NCBI GenBank assembly: GCA_964652255.1
Contig: CAZZBM010000001.1
Span: forward strand, 434,001-498,000
Length of the DNA stretch: 64,000 bases
Reading direction: 5' to 3'
Source: CAZZBM01 sp964652255
Lineage (GTDB): Bacteria > Bdellovibrionota > Bacteriovoracia > Bacteriovoracales > CAZZBM01
Part shown: positions 16,798-26,135 of the stretch, one piece after another
Layout of the letters: every line of letters begins with the position of its first letter
Numbering within the stretch: the first letter of the stretch is position 1
The notes under the pieces: generated by a model
Database searches by the model: none
What the model saw: only the letters and a program-made list of their open reading frames with translations
Told to the model about the DNA's origin: nothing
Position numbers and translations under genes: made by a program

Positions 16798-18455
16798 TTC
16801 TTCTCTATCTTTTAAGCCAAACTCTTGTTTTTCTTTTGCCAAGATTTTCTTTTGTTTTTTCTTTTTTCCACTTAGGCTTTATTTTTTATCTCATAAATCA
16901 TCATGGTCTCTATGAATTTTCTTGGCTTCAGTTAGAAGATATGAATCTGACCATGATTCAAATTGTAGATAGATTATCTTTAATGACAGCTTTTATGACT
17001 CAAAGTATTGGTCTTTGCGTTCAGTTTTTTAGTTTGTATTATTTTGAAAAGCCTGATTCTTTTTTAAAGAAAGTTCATTTTTTTATTGTTTCTATGTTAG
17101 CTCTGATTTTTTCTGGAAATTTTTTACAAACATTTATTTCTTGGGAGATTATGGGTTTTTGCTCTTATCTTCTTATTGGTTACTATCAAGAAAGATTTGA
17201 AGCAGGTGCAGCTTCTTTTAAAGCTTTTTTTCTTAATAAAATAGGAGATGTTTTTTTTCTTTTAGCAATTGCACTGATTCTTTATTATGTAAAAGATTTA
17301 AACTTTTTATCTTTTCATGAATCTCAATCTTTTTTACAAGGAAAGAGCTTAAGATGGTTTTCTCTCTCGGATTTTATAGGACTTTGTTTTTTGATTGCTG
17401 TTTTTTCTAAATCAGCCCAGCTTATTTTTTTTATTTGGCTTCCTGATGCTATGGTGGGACCAAGTCCAGCTTCAGCTCTTATTCATGCAGCAACTATGGT
17501 TGCGGCTGGGGTTTATTTTCTTTTAAGACTAGAGTCTTTTTTTGTGCCATGGCAAGATTTAATTCTAGGGGTTGCTCTTGTAACTAATCTTGTGGCTTCT
17601 TTTCTAGGAATTTTTCAAGAAAAACTTAAAGCTATCTTAGCTTATTCTACTATTTCACAATTAGCTATGATGTTTTTAGCTTTAGGTTTAGGTGTTTATG
17701 AAATTGCTTTTATTCATTTAATTACTCATGCCTTTTTTAAGGCAGGTTTGTTTTTAACAGCAGGAGCTATTATCCATGAAAGAGAAGAAGAAGATCTTAA
17801 TAGATTAGCTTGTTTGCATAAAAGCCATCCTTTTCTCTTTGCTCTCTTTTCTTTTTTCTCTCTTGCTCTCATGGGATTTCCTTTATTTGGAGCTTTCTAT
17901 TCAAAAGAAATGCTATTAGAAATACTTTATCCAAGTTGGATTTTTTATATTTTTTTAATTTCATTGTTTTTAACAAATTTTTATGTTTTTAAGGTCTTTT
18001 TTTCTTTTATTCAAAAAGACAATATTCAGCCAAAAAAAGAAAGCTTTGCTTTTTTCAAAGGTTTTCCTTTGATTTTTTTGGCTGTTTTTTCCCTTAGTTT
18101 TTGGATGATTAAATTTTTTTCTATTAAACATGTTTCTTGGTTTTTCTTTTCAGTGAGTTTTTCCTTAATACTTTTAGCTATCCCCGGAGCTTATTTTTTA
18201 AGAGAATTGAAAGAATATACTTTTATAAGAAGAAAATTTTTTTTAGATACTTTTTATGAAAAGATTTTAGAAACTATTTCATGGATAGGATCTGTGGTGC
18301 AAAAAAAAGAAGAATGGGTGGATGCTTTTTTTCTTCTTCCTGAAAGAATTCTTTTCTTTGTTAAGCATCTTTTTTTCTTTGCAAGGGGAGTAAATTTTCA
18401 TCAACCTCTTGGCTTTATAGCTTTTATTTTAATTTTATTATATTTTTTTATATGA
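16794..18455 (+). CDS. nuoL: NADH-quinone oxidoreductase subunit L
   Basis: Distal antiporter-like proton-pumping subunit. Key motifs: the glutamate in SWEIMGFCSYLLIGYY, the helix-7/8 region FSKSAQLIFFIWLPDAM with its lysine, GPSPASALIHAATMVAAGVY, and LITHAFFKAGLFLTAGAIIH. The C-terminal part (FLDTFYEKILETI and a final hydrophobic helix) fits the long lateral helix anchor. 553 residues versus 613 in E. coli, the shortening being mainly C-terminal. ATGA overlaps with nuoK upstream and nuoM downstream indicate translational coupling. Confidence 0.96.
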   Translation: MILLYLLSQTLVFLLPRFSFVFSFFHLGFIFYLINHHGLYEFSWLQLEDMNLTMIQIVDRLSLMTAFMTQSIGLCVQFFSLYYFEKPDSFLKKVHFFIVSMLALIFSGNFLQTFISWEIMGFCSYLLIGYYQERFEAGAASFKAFFLNKIGDVFFLLAIALILYYVKDLNFLSFHESQSFLQGKSLRWFSLSDFIGLCFLIAVFSKSAQLIFFIWLPDAMVGPSPASALIHAATMVAAGVYFLLRLESFFVPWQDLILGVALVTNLVASFLGIFQEKLKAILAYSTISQLAMMFLALGLGVYEIAFIHLITHAFFKAGLFLTAGAIIHEREEEDLNRLACLHKSHPFLFALFSFFSLALMGFPLFGAFYSKEMLLEILYPSWIFYIFLISLFLTNFYVFKVFFSFIQKDNIQPKKESFAFFKGFPLIFLAVFSLSFWMIKFFSIKHVSWFFFSVSFSLILLAIPGAYFLRELKEYTFIRRKFFLDTFYEKILETISWIGSVVQKKEEWVDAFFLLPERILFFVKHLFFFARGVNFHQPLGFIAFILILLYFFI

Positions 18456-19783
18456 TGGTATTTTATGCTTATCTTTTTTCTCCTCTTTTAATGGCTCTTG
18501 TTTATCTTATTGGTCAAATCAAAGAGAAAAAATTTTTTTTTATCTATCAGCTTCTTTGTTTAGTAACTTTTCCTTTTATTTTTTTTCTTTTTCAAGATCA
18601 ATCTCTTTTTTTTCGTGATGGAGTAAGCTTTCTTTTTTCTTTTTTATTAGAAATTCTTCTTATTTTTACTCTAGGTTTAACAAAAAAAAGATCAAATTCT
18701 TTTTTTATTCTTTTAGCTCTTCTTAAGTTTTTTACCTTAATTTTATTTTTTATTAAACATGCTCTTTTATTTTATCTTTGTTGGGAATTTAGTCTTATCC
18801 CTCTTTATTTTATCATTGGTTTTTATGGAGAAGAGAAAAGAATAGAGGCAGCACAAAAATTTTTTCTTTATATGGTCATCAGTTCTTTACCTATGTTAAT
18901 AGCCTTAATTGATTTCTCATTGCTTTCACAAACATTTATGATTAATCAATTAAAGACTCAGACAGATCACCATACTTGGTTGTTTTATGGGTTTTTAATT
19001 GCTCTCCTAGTTAAACTTCCCTTAGTCCCTTTTCATCGTTGGTTGACCATGGCTCATGTTCATGCTCCTATGGAAGGATCTATCCTTTTAGCCGGTATTT
19101 TTTTAAAACTGGCTGGTTTTCTTTTTTTTAGATTTATTCAACCTTTTTTTTCAAAAGAATGGTTGGCTCATCAAAATCTTTTTTTTATATGGGGTTTATT
19201 TTCTTTTCTTTATGTAGCTCTCGCTGCTTCTAGAGAAATGAAACTAAAAAGAATTATTGCCTATGCTTCTATTGGACATATGAGTTATATTTTTATGGGA
19301 TTGGTAGCTTTTACTTCTCTATCTATCAAGATGAGTCTTTTTCAGATGGTTAATCATGCATTTTCTAGTGCCTTGCTTTTTGCTTGTGTAGGGTTTTTAA
19401 AAAATAGCTTAAAGACTGATCAGCTAGACGGTTCTTTTCAAGGATTATTAAAGACATTTCCTCTTTTAGGAGTATTCTTTTTATTTTCTCTTTTTGCTTC
19501 TTTAGGTCTTCCTGGTTTTGGTAACTTTATAGCAGAATTCTTTCTTCTAAAAGAATTTATTCAGTTTATTCCTCATGCTTTATTATTTATCTTGTTAGGA
19601 TTTATACTAACAACTTTTTATCATTTAAGACCTGTTAAAAAAGTCTTTTTTGGCCCCAAGAAAGAAGAATTCCAAGATCTTTCTTTAGAAGAGGGTTTTT
19701 ATTTTGGGCTTTTATTAGTTTTACTCATCATGGTAGGATTTTATCCTCAGGTATTTTTTAACTTATGCTCTCTTTATTTTTAA
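18452..19783 (+). CDS. nuoM: NADH-quinone oxidoreductase subunit M
   Basis: Middle antiporter-like subunit. The membrane glutamate is in CWEFSLIPLYFIIGFYG and the pumping lysine in ALLVKLPLVPFHRWL, followed by AHVHAPMEGSILLAGIFLKLAGF, the quinone-oxidoreductase M signature. 443 residues (E. coli 509). The ATG overlaps the nuoL stop as ATGA, and the last 19 bases overlap nuoN. Confidence 0.96.
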   Translation: MMVFYAYLFSPLLMALVYLIGQIKEKKFFFIYQLLCLVTFPFIFFLFQDQSLFFRDGVSFLFSFLLEILLIFTLGLTKKRSNSFFILLALLKFFTLILFFIKHALLFYLCWEFSLIPLYFIIGFYGEEKRIEAAQKFFLYMVISSLPMLIALIDFSLLSQTFMINQLKTQTDHHTWLFYGFLIALLVKLPLVPFHRWLTMAHVHAPMEGSILLAGIFLKLAGFLFFRFIQPFFSKEWLAHQNLFFIWGLFSFLYVALAASREMKLKRIIAYASIGHMSYIFMGLVAFTSLSIKMSLFQMVNHAFSSALLFACVGFLKNSLKTDQLDGSFQGLLKTFPLLGVFFLFSLFASLGLPGFGNFIAEFFLLKEFIQFIPHALLFILLGFILTTFYHLRPVKKVFFGPKKEEFQDLSLEEGFYFGLLLVLLIMVGFYPQVFFNLCSLYF

Positions 19784-21027
19784 CTCACTTAAGTTTTTGC
19801 TTACCAGAACTAAGCTTGATTATTCTTATCTCTACTGTTCTTTTTATTGAGTCTAGTTATGAAGACTCAGAAAAGAAAAGATATTTTTTAGATATTTTTA
19901 CAGCCTCTAGCCTTTTTATTTCTATTGTTCTCCTTTTTATGTCTTTATCTTTAGACAAAGTTTTATTTTCTCAAACTTATTTTTTAAATTCTCAAACACA
20001 GTCTGTTAAAATTTTTTTTATTATAGCTTTCTTGGGAATATTTTCTTTTAACAGAAGTAAAAGCCAAGGTGAATCTTTGATTTTATCTCTGATCCTCCTT
20101 TTAGGAGCTTGTATTTTAATTTCTTCAAGGCATTGGTCTATGACTTATCTCTCAATAGAAATGATGAGTTTTATGGCTTACGCTCTTGTTGCTTTCAAAA
20201 AAACAAGAGGAGCTTTAAAAGCTGCTTTTAAATATTTTTTTTTTGGAAGCCTTGCTTCAGGATTATTTTTATTGGCACTAGCTCATCTTTATGGAATTAC
20301 AAAAACTCTACATTATGTACCATTAACTGAAGCTACATCTTATTTAAATCATTTACTCTATTTTTCTCTTTTTATGAAAATGTCGCTGATTCCTTTTCAT
20401 TACTGGTCCTTGGAGGTTTATTTAGAAAGTGAAGTTTTTGTTCAATATCTTTTTCAATTAATTCCTAAAGCAGCTTTAATTTTTTTATTTTATAATTTGC
20501 AAAAAGTTATTCCTTTAAATAAAGATTTTTTAATTTATTTTTTAGCCTTCCAATTATTTTTAGGTCCTTATGTCTTCTCAAGAGAATCTTCCTTAAGAAG
20601 AGTCCTTTCTGGGTATTCTTTTTTAAGTACAGCTTTTATGCTTACTCTTTTTAACTCAGAGTCTTATTTTAAACCTCTTCTTTACTCTCTTTATGTCTTA
20701 ATTCCTTCTTATTTGATTCTTTTTCAAGAAAGATCTTCAACAATTCACTCCTTTATTGTTTTTTTTGCAGTACTCTCTTTAATAGGATTACCTCCTTTTG
20801 GAGGTTTTTTTGTGAAATGGATTTTTATTAAAGAATTACTTTTACAAAAAAACTTCTTGTTAGTGTCTTCTGTTGTTGGACAATCTCTTGGGTTGATTTA
20901 TATTTTTTACCCAAGATTTAAAAAAAAACTTTTTTCAAATCAAGTCTGGCTTTTGGGTTTAGAAGAAATTAAAATGGTTGTTTACCTTCTTGTTATAACT
21001 CTTATAGGCTTTTTTGCTCCCTTATGA
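19765..21027 (+). CDS. nuoN: NADH-quinone oxidoreductase subunit N
   Basis: Proximal antiporter-like subunit. Motifs: LSIEMMSFMAYALVAF (conserved Glu), KAAFKYFFFGSLASGLFLL, FMKMSLIPFHYWSLEVYLES (conserved Lys; the usual DVYEGAP is altered to EVYLESE), LIPKAALIFL and GLPPFGGFFVKWIF with the distal lysine. 420 residues, shorter than the ~485 of E. coli. It is the last nuo gene here, and the TPR gene follows by ATGA overlap. No nuoB, C, D, E, F, G or I is present in the window. Confidence 0.94.
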   Translation: MLSLFLTHLSFCLPELSLIILISTVLFIESSYEDSEKKRYFLDIFTASSLFISIVLLFMSLSLDKVLFSQTYFLNSQTQSVKIFFIIAFLGIFSFNRSKSQGESLILSLILLLGACILISSRHWSMTYLSIEMMSFMAYALVAFKKTRGALKAAFKYFFFGSLASGLFLLALAHLYGITKTLHYVPLTEATSYLNHLLYFSLFMKMSLIPFHYWSLEVYLESEVFVQYLFQLIPKAALIFLFYNLQKVIPLNKDFLIYFLAFQLFLGPYVFSRESSLRRVLSGYSFLSTAFMLTLFNSESYFKPLLYSLYVLIPSYLILFQERSSTIHSFIVFFAVLSLIGLPPFGGFFVKWIFIKELLLQKNFLLVSSVVGQSLGLIYIFYPRFKKKLFSNQVWLLGLEEIKMVVYLLVITLIGFFAPL

Positions 21028-23552
21028 TTGAACCTACTGTTAAGATCAGAAAGAAAAAGGCTGTTAAAGATCAAGAAAAAACAAAAATTGCTAAAAAACA
21101 AGAACAAATCAATGAAGTTATTATTGATGACAGAACTAAAGAATTTGGAGTTGGTGAAAAAAAGCTTTTTGATATCTTAAGAAGAAAAGCTAGATTAAAA
21201 CCTGTTCATGTTGTTAAGAAAAGTTCTATAAAATACTGGGTAACTGTTGTTACTGTTGTTGTTTCTTTATTGCTTCTTTATCCAGGAGATAATTTTTCTT
21301 TTAAAGACATTTCATTTTCTATACCTTTAGAAAAAAATTTAGACAAAAAAAAATCACAAAACCTTTATGTTCAGTCCTTGGCTCTTTTAAAAAAAGATAG
21401 GTCTTTAAAGGGTTTTTACGAAGTTCAAAAAATACTTTCTGAAGCCTTAAGCTATGATCCTTATAATAAAGATATTAAGTCCCTTTATTTAAAAATCTGG
21501 TCTAAATTAATTGGTCATCTAGAAAATGATCGGTCTTTGAAAGAGTATTTTGAATATTTAAATACTGTAAATCTTTTAGATTCGCCTAGATATGTTTATT
21601 CTCAAGTAAAACTTTATTTTTATTATGAAAAATACTTTGCAGCTATTAAAATTCTTGAAGAAAGTAGTTTTTTAAAATTAGATCATGAAGAAGAATTAAA
21701 AGCCTTATTGGTGGAAGCTTATTTGAGAGGTGGTTTTTTTGATAGAGCGAAAGAGTTATTTGCAAGTATTCAGGATTTAAATCATTATGATGTTTTAAAG
21801 ACTAAGGTTTTTTATTATGATTTTTTCAATGAAGAAAAGATGCTTAAAAAAAGTTTACAGGAATCTTTAGATCTTTATCCTAATGATAAATTTTTTCAGT
21901 TAAAAAAATGTGACTTTTTTTTAGAAAAAAAAGAAATTCTTAAGTTAGAAGATTGTTTAAAGAATACTATTTCTACAAAATTTGAAGGATCATTTTTTTA
22001 TGAAGCTCAATATTTAAAGTTAAAAGGTTTTTTATTTTTATTAAAGGGGAATTTACGCGAAGGAGAAAAGAATCTAAGTGAATCTTTAAGAATAAGAAAA
22101 GATGATGATTTGTATAAAAGAGTTCTTTCTTTTAAGGCTTCAAAAAAAGAAGAAAAAAGTCTTTTTGATTTAATTTTAGTGGCTAAAAAACAAACACTTT
22201 TTATGAGAATCAATGAAGCTCTTGAAAAAAAAGATTTTTATCTAGCCACTAATCTTCTTTTGGATTTTGATAAGATTGGTGAAGAAAAATATGTTACTTT
22301 TTTTGAATCTAGAATTCTTCTAGAACAAGGGTTTTTTGATTTAGCTACTCAAAAAATTGAAGAGCTTTATATTAAGAATAAAAAAGATGAAGAAACCTTA
22401 GAAATTTATCTTGAGACTCTTCTAAAAACAAAAAGATATAAAATGCTTTTAAAAATTCTTGCTGAATATAAAAATACTTTAGGAAGAGAAAATCTTAAAA
22501 TAACACAATTAGAAGCTCAAGCTTCTTTCTTTCTAGATCAGTTAAAGAAATCTTTTCAGTTATTTCAATCTTTATCTGAGATAAAATTTTTCAATGAAGA
22601 TTATTTACTCTTTCAGGGAAAAATTCTTTTTAAAAGAAAAAAATTTCAAGAGGCAAAAAAAATTCTTAATAAGGCTTTGAAGATTAATCCTTTAAATAAA
22701 GAGATTTACTCTCTTTATTCTCAAATTATTTATGAAGTGGATGGGGTTAAAGAAGCCATAGGGTATCTTTTAACTTTATCAGAGGATCTTAAAAAATCAT
22801 CACTTCTAATGGCTCAATTAGCTTCTTTCTATTATAAAATAGGTGATCTCTCTTCTTTTAATTACTATAAAAAAGAATTAAATGAAAAAGAAGAAAAAGA
22901 AGAGTTTCTTTATGATTTTTTACTTAATGAAAGTATTCTCATGTCAGAGGTTGATAAAATTAAAAAGATTATTGATGAAATGATTTTTCTTTTTCCAAAA
23001 AGAATTGAATTATTTTTGTTAAAAGCAAAGATTTTTTATCAAGAAAAAAACTATGAAGAAGCTAAGAGAAATCTTTCTTTGTTAGAAAAGAAATTTTCTT
23101 ATTTTCCTGAGATGTTTTTGTTAAAAGCTAAGATTTATTTTGAAGAAAATAATTTTGAAGAGGCTTTGAAAGTTTTAGACCTAGAAGAGAAGAAAAATTT
23201 TTTACAATCAAGTATAGCTTCTTTAAGAGGTCACATTTATCTTAAAATGAATCAAGTAGAATTGTCTGAAAAATCTTTTAAAAAATCCCTCGAACTAAAC
23301 CCTACGGATCTTGAGGCTCTTTTAGGCATGGGTGAAATTTCTGAGATTAAAAAAGATTATTCTTGGGCTCTTACCATCTATCAAAAGATTCTATCTTTAG
23401 ATCCTTCCCAAATTGAAATTTACAAGAAAAGAGGAGAGGTTTATTTAAAAATGGGACATAAAAGTACAGCTATAAAGGATTTTGAAACCTATTTAGATCT
23501 CAAGGGAAAAGAATCTGAGGCTGTACAAAAAATTCTTTTAGAATTAAAGTAA
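21024..23552 (+). CDS. Membrane-anchored TPR-repeat protein, unknown specific function
   Basis: 842 residues. A charged cytoplasmic N terminus (~65 residues rich in Lys/Glu) precedes one transmembrane helix (YWVTVVTVVVSLLLLYPG, residues ~73-90). The rest is a long array of degenerate tetratricopeptide repeats, clearest near the C terminus (SLRGHIYLKMNQVELSEKSF, then KSLELNPTDLEALLGMGEI and SLDPSQIEIYKKRGEVYLKM). The topology suggests a scaffold in the periplasm. It is translationally coupled to nuoN (ATGA) and followed six bases later by serS. No catalytic motif is visible and I do not recognise a named family. Confidence 0.75.
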   Translation: MIEPTVKIRKKKAVKDQEKTKIAKKQEQINEVIIDDRTKEFGVGEKKLFDILRRKARLKPVHVVKKSSIKYWVTVVTVVVSLLLLYPGDNFSFKDISFSIPLEKNLDKKKSQNLYVQSLALLKKDRSLKGFYEVQKILSEALSYDPYNKDIKSLYLKIWSKLIGHLENDRSLKEYFEYLNTVNLLDSPRYVYSQVKLYFYYEKYFAAIKILEESSFLKLDHEEELKALLVEAYLRGGFFDRAKELFASIQDLNHYDVLKTKVFYYDFFNEEKMLKKSLQESLDLYPNDKFFQLKKCDFFLEKKEILKLEDCLKNTISTKFEGSFFYEAQYLKLKGFLFLLKGNLREGEKNLSESLRIRKDDDLYKRVLSFKASKKEEKSLFDLILVAKKQTLFMRINEALEKKDFYLATNLLLDFDKIGEEKYVTFFESRILLEQGFFDLATQKIEELYIKNKKDEETLEIYLETLLKTKRYKMLLKILAEYKNTLGRENLKITQLEAQASFFLDQLKKSFQLFQSLSEIKFFNEDYLLFQGKILFKRKKFQEAKKILNKALKINPLNKEIYSLYSQIIYEVDGVKEAIGYLLTLSEDLKKSSLLMAQLASFYYKIGDLSSFNYYKKELNEKEEKEEFLYDFLLNESILMSEVDKIKKIIDEMIFLFPKRIELFLLKAKIFYQEKNYEEAKRNLSLLEKKFSYFPEMFLLKAKIYFEENNFEEALKVLDLEEKKNFLQSSIASLRGHIYLKMNQVELSEKSFKKSLELNPTDLEALLGMGEISEIKKDYSWALTIYQKILSLDPSQIEIYKKRGEVYLKMGHKSTAIKDFETYLDLKGKESEAVQKILLELK

Positions 23553-23558
23553 GGCTCC

Positions 23559-24812
23559 ATGATTGATTTAAAACTTTTTTTTCAAGAAGAAGAGCGTTTA
23601 AAACCCTTGCTTTTAACTAGAGGAGTAAGTGAAGAAGATCTTTTGTTATTAAAAGATGTCGTAGAGAAAAAACGTTTGGTGAATAAAAAACTACAAGAAC
23701 TTCAAGCTGAAATGAATCAGAAAACAAAAGAGTTAGGGGTTTTAAAAGCAAAAGATCCTGAAGGCTTTCAACAAAGTCAGATAGTTTTAAAAAAATTAAA
23801 AGAAGAACTTCAGCTTGCTGAAAAAGAATTTGAACAATTTTACACTCAAGAGTTAAATCTTGCTCTAAGAATTCCCAATATCCCCTTAGCGGATACCCCT
23901 AAAGGATTAGATGAAACTAATAATGTTGTTTTAGAGGAAAGAGGTCTTATTCCAACTTTTCATTTTCCGATTAAGGATCATATTGATCTTGGTGAATCTT
24001 TAGGGTTGTTAAACTTTGAACAATCTAGAAAATTATCTGGAGCTAGATTTTCTGTTCTTTATGGTGATTTAGTAAAACTAGAAAGAATACTCATTCATTT
24101 TATGATGGAAGAACATAAGAAAATGGGGTTTCAAGAAGTCAGTGTCCCTCTTTTAGTCAGAGAGGAAGCTTTGAAAGGAACAGGACAGTTACCAAAATTT
24201 AAGGAAGATCTTTTTAAAATTGAAAATCATGATTTTTATCTGATTCCAACAGCAGAAGTCCCCTTAACTAATCTTTATCAAGATGAGCACTTGGAGAACT
24301 TACCTAAAAGATTTGTTGCAGCCACTTCTTGCTTTAGAAGTGAAGCGGGAAGCTATGGAAAAGATACTAAGGGTCTTATTCGTCAGCATCAATTTTACAA
24401 AGTAGAGCTGATGACTTTTACCACACCAGAAAAATCGGAAGAAGAATTTAATCTCATTTTAAATAGTGCTTGTCATATTCTTGATCTTTTAGAATTACCT
24501 TATCGTTTAGTGAGACTTTGTACAGGGGATTTAGGCTTTTCTTCAGCTAAAACTATTGATTTAGAAGTTTATCTTCCTTCTCAAAAAACTTACAGAGAAA
24601 TTTCATCGGTTTCTTTATTTACGGATTTTCAAGCTAGAAGAATGAATACAAGAGTGAAAGAAGGTGGATTTGTCTATACTCTCAATGGGTCAGGGTTAGC
24701 AGTGGGAAGAACTCTCTTGGCTATCTTAGAAAATTATCAATTAGAAGATGGATCTATTAAAGTTCCCAAGGCGCTTAGGGATCTTATGGGGAAAAAAATT
24801 ATTACTTTCTGA
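23559..24812 (+). CDS. serS: Seryl-tRNA synthetase
   Basis: Charges tRNA-Ser. It has the N-terminal antiparallel coiled-coil arm (~residues 25-100, KKRLVNKKLQELQAEMNQKT and LKKLKEELQLAEKEFEQF) that grips the long variable arm. The class II core includes TAEVPLTNLY, motif 2 CFRSEAGSYGKDTKGLIRQH, EISSVSLFTDFQARR and motif 3 GSGLAVGRTLLAILE. 417 residues, normal. Two tRNA-Ser genes lie downstream (25051 and 30960), which looks like a functional cluster later split by accessory genes. Confidence 0.97.
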   Translation: MIDLKLFFQEEERLKPLLLTRGVSEEDLLLLKDVVEKKRLVNKKLQELQAEMNQKTKELGVLKAKDPEGFQQSQIVLKKLKEELQLAEKEFEQFYTQELNLALRIPNIPLADTPKGLDETNNVVLEERGLIPTFHFPIKDHIDLGESLGLLNFEQSRKLSGARFSVLYGDLVKLERILIHFMMEEHKKMGFQEVSVPLLVREEALKGTGQLPKFKEDLFKIENHDFYLIPTAEVPLTNLYQDEHLENLPKRFVAATSCFRSEAGSYGKDTKGLIRQHQFYKVELMTFTTPEKSEEEFNLILNSACHILDLLELPYRLVRLCTGDLGFSSAKTIDLEVYLPSQKTYREISSVSLFTDFQARRMNTRVKEGGFVYTLNGSGLAVGRTLLAILENYQLEDGSIKVPKALRDLMGKKIITF

Positions 24813-24823
24813 GCTTGTCTTTA

Positions 24824-25050
24824 ATGTTTGATGAGGTAGTCGTTAAGTGGATTTTACGCTTATTTAATGAGACTTAAATGAAAAATTTCCTGTAACAAGA
24901 GTTCTAGAAAAGCCAAGGGGAAGATATTCATGCTATAAGGTAAATGTACCAGTTGAGCACGCTCGAACTATAGATAAAATTGAAAAAGGAGCTAATAATC
25001 TAGAAATAGGATTGCCAAAAATAAGACTCATCGATTATAAAGACAATTTA
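24824..25050 (+). pseudogene. Frame-broken coding remnant upstream of tRNA-Ser, family not recognised
   Basis: The 390-base stretch between serS and the next protein gene holds coding-like sequence with no complete gene. An ATG at 24824 opens MFDEVVVKWILRLFNET and then stops. In a shifted frame, with no start codon, an open stretch reads NEKFPVTRVLEKPRGRYS, then CYKVNVPVEHARTIDK and IEKGANNLEIGLPKIRL, and runs into the tRNA. The two pieces could be one protein split by a frameshift. Codon choices such as CCA, CAC and CGA look less AT-driven than the neighbours. I do not recognise the family. The position beside a tRNA gene fits debris of an integrated element, but this is inference. Confidence 0.4.
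25012..25041 (+). promoter_or_regulatory. Promoter for tRNA-Ser(UGA): TTGCCA-N18-TATAAA
   Basis: A -35 box TTGCCA (25012-25017) and a -10 box TATAAA (25036-25041), separated by 18 bp, place the transcription start ~25048, just before the tRNA's first base at 25051. Each hexamer matches the sigma70 consensus at five of six positions. The promoter lies inside the coding remnant, which supports the remnant no longer being a working gene. Confidence 0.6.
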
Positions 25051-25141
25051 GGAAGACTGGTCGAGTGGTTTAAGGCAGCAGTTTTGAAAACTGTCGTAGG
25101 TGATGAGCCTACCGGGGGTTCGAATCCCTCGTCTTCCGCCA
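25051..25141 (+). tRNA. tRNA-Ser(UGA), CCA encoded
   Basis: Class II tRNA with a long variable arm. The acceptor GGAAGAC (25051-25057) pairs with GTCTTCC (25131-25137); discriminator G at 25138 and encoded CCA at 25139-25141. The anticodon stem GCAGT/ACTGT encloses the loop TTTGAAA with anticodon TGA at 25085-25087. The T-loop GGTTCGAATCC is canonical. It lies between serS and the Alx-type gene. Confidence 0.95.
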
Positions 25142-25205
25142 ACAATAAAATTCTCTCTTTTGTGCAAGCTTTTGCTTGATCTTTAAAAACAAGATATTAT
25201 CAAGT

Positions 25206-26135
25206 ATGGCTTGGTTTTTGTTTCTTGTTCTTGTTCTAACTTTATTGATTCTTGATCTTGGTTTTTTTCATAAAAAAAATAAAATCATTGGCTTTAAAGA
25301 AAGTTTATGGATGAGTTGCTTTTATGTTTTTATTGCTATTATTTTTGGTTTTTGGGTTTGGTATTTAAAAGGACTAGATGCTTTTGCTCAGTATCTTACT
25401 GGTTTTCTTGTAGAAAAATCACTAGCCTTAGATAATATTTTCTTAATTTCACTTATATTCTCTGCTCTTTCTATTCCTCTTAAGTATCAACATAGAGTTC
25501 TTTTCTGGGGGATTCTAGGAGTTATTGTTTTAAGGGCTATAATGATTGCTCTAGGTGTTCAAATACTTACTCATTTTGAATGGATTCTTTATTTATTTGC
25601 TGCATTTATGATTTTTACGGGAATAAAGATGTTTTTTGTTTCTCATAAGCCTGTGGATATCTCAAAAAATTTTTTACTCATTCAAATGAAAAAATACTTA
25701 AACTTAACAACTCAGTTTCATGAAGAAAAATTTTTTATTCTTAAAAAAGACCCTAAGTCTCAAGGAAAAAAAATTTTTTTTACTCCTTTATTCATTGCTT
25801 TAATTATGGTTGAGTTTGTTGATTTAATTTTTGCCGTGGATAGTATTCCAGCTATCTTTTCTATTACTCAAGACCCTTATATTGTTTATACAAGTAATAT
25901 TTTTGCTATTTTAGGTTTAAGAGCTCTCTATTTTGCTTTGGCTTCTATTATCGATCGTTTTTATTATTTAAAGCATGCCTTGGCTCTGGTGCTTATCTTT
26001 ATTGGTTCTAAAATTTTCATTGCTGATATGTTGAAAATTACAAAAATTCCGCCCATGATTTCTTTATTTATTACCTTATCATTATTAATGATAGGAGTTG
26101 TTCTCTCTTTATTTAAAAAAAGTAAAGCAAAATGA
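25206..26135 (+). CDS. TerC/Alx-family membrane protein
   Basis: Polytopic protein of ~309 residues resembling E. coli Alx. Motifs: FLVEKSLALDNIFLISLIFSALSIP, RVLFWGILGVIVLRAIMIALG, IFTGIKMF, VEFVDLIFAVDSIPAIFSI and FAILGLRALYFAL. These carry the conserved intramembrane acidic residues of the family, which exports Mn2+ in characterised members. The start is set at the ATG at 25206 (MAWFLFLVLVLTLLILDLG); an in-frame TTG at 25176 gives ten more residues. It overlaps tspO by ATGA. Whether it is regulated by a riboswitch, as alx/mntP are in E. coli, cannot be supported: there is only ~60 bases between the tRNA and the gene. Confidence 0.88.
   Translation: MAWFLFLVLVLTLLILDLGFFHKKNKIIGFKESLWMSCFYVFIAIIFGFWVWYLKGLDAFAQYLTGFLVEKSLALDNIFLISLIFSALSIPLKYQHRVLFWGILGVIVLRAIMIALGVQILTHFEWILYLFAAFMIFTGIKMFFVSHKPVDISKNFLLIQMKKYLNLTTQFHEEKFFILKKDPKSQGKKIFFTPLFIALIMVEFVDLIFAVDSIPAIFSITQDPYIVYTSNIFAILGLRALYFALASIIDRFYYLKHALALVLIFIGSKIFIADMLKITKIPPMISLFITLSLLMIGVVLSLFKKSKAK

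Noticed and set aside
25041..25178. Open frame running through the tRNA-Ser into the Alx gene region
   Set aside because: It is the fortuitous translation of the tRNA itself and ends at TGA; a tRNA of perfect structure explains the sequence.
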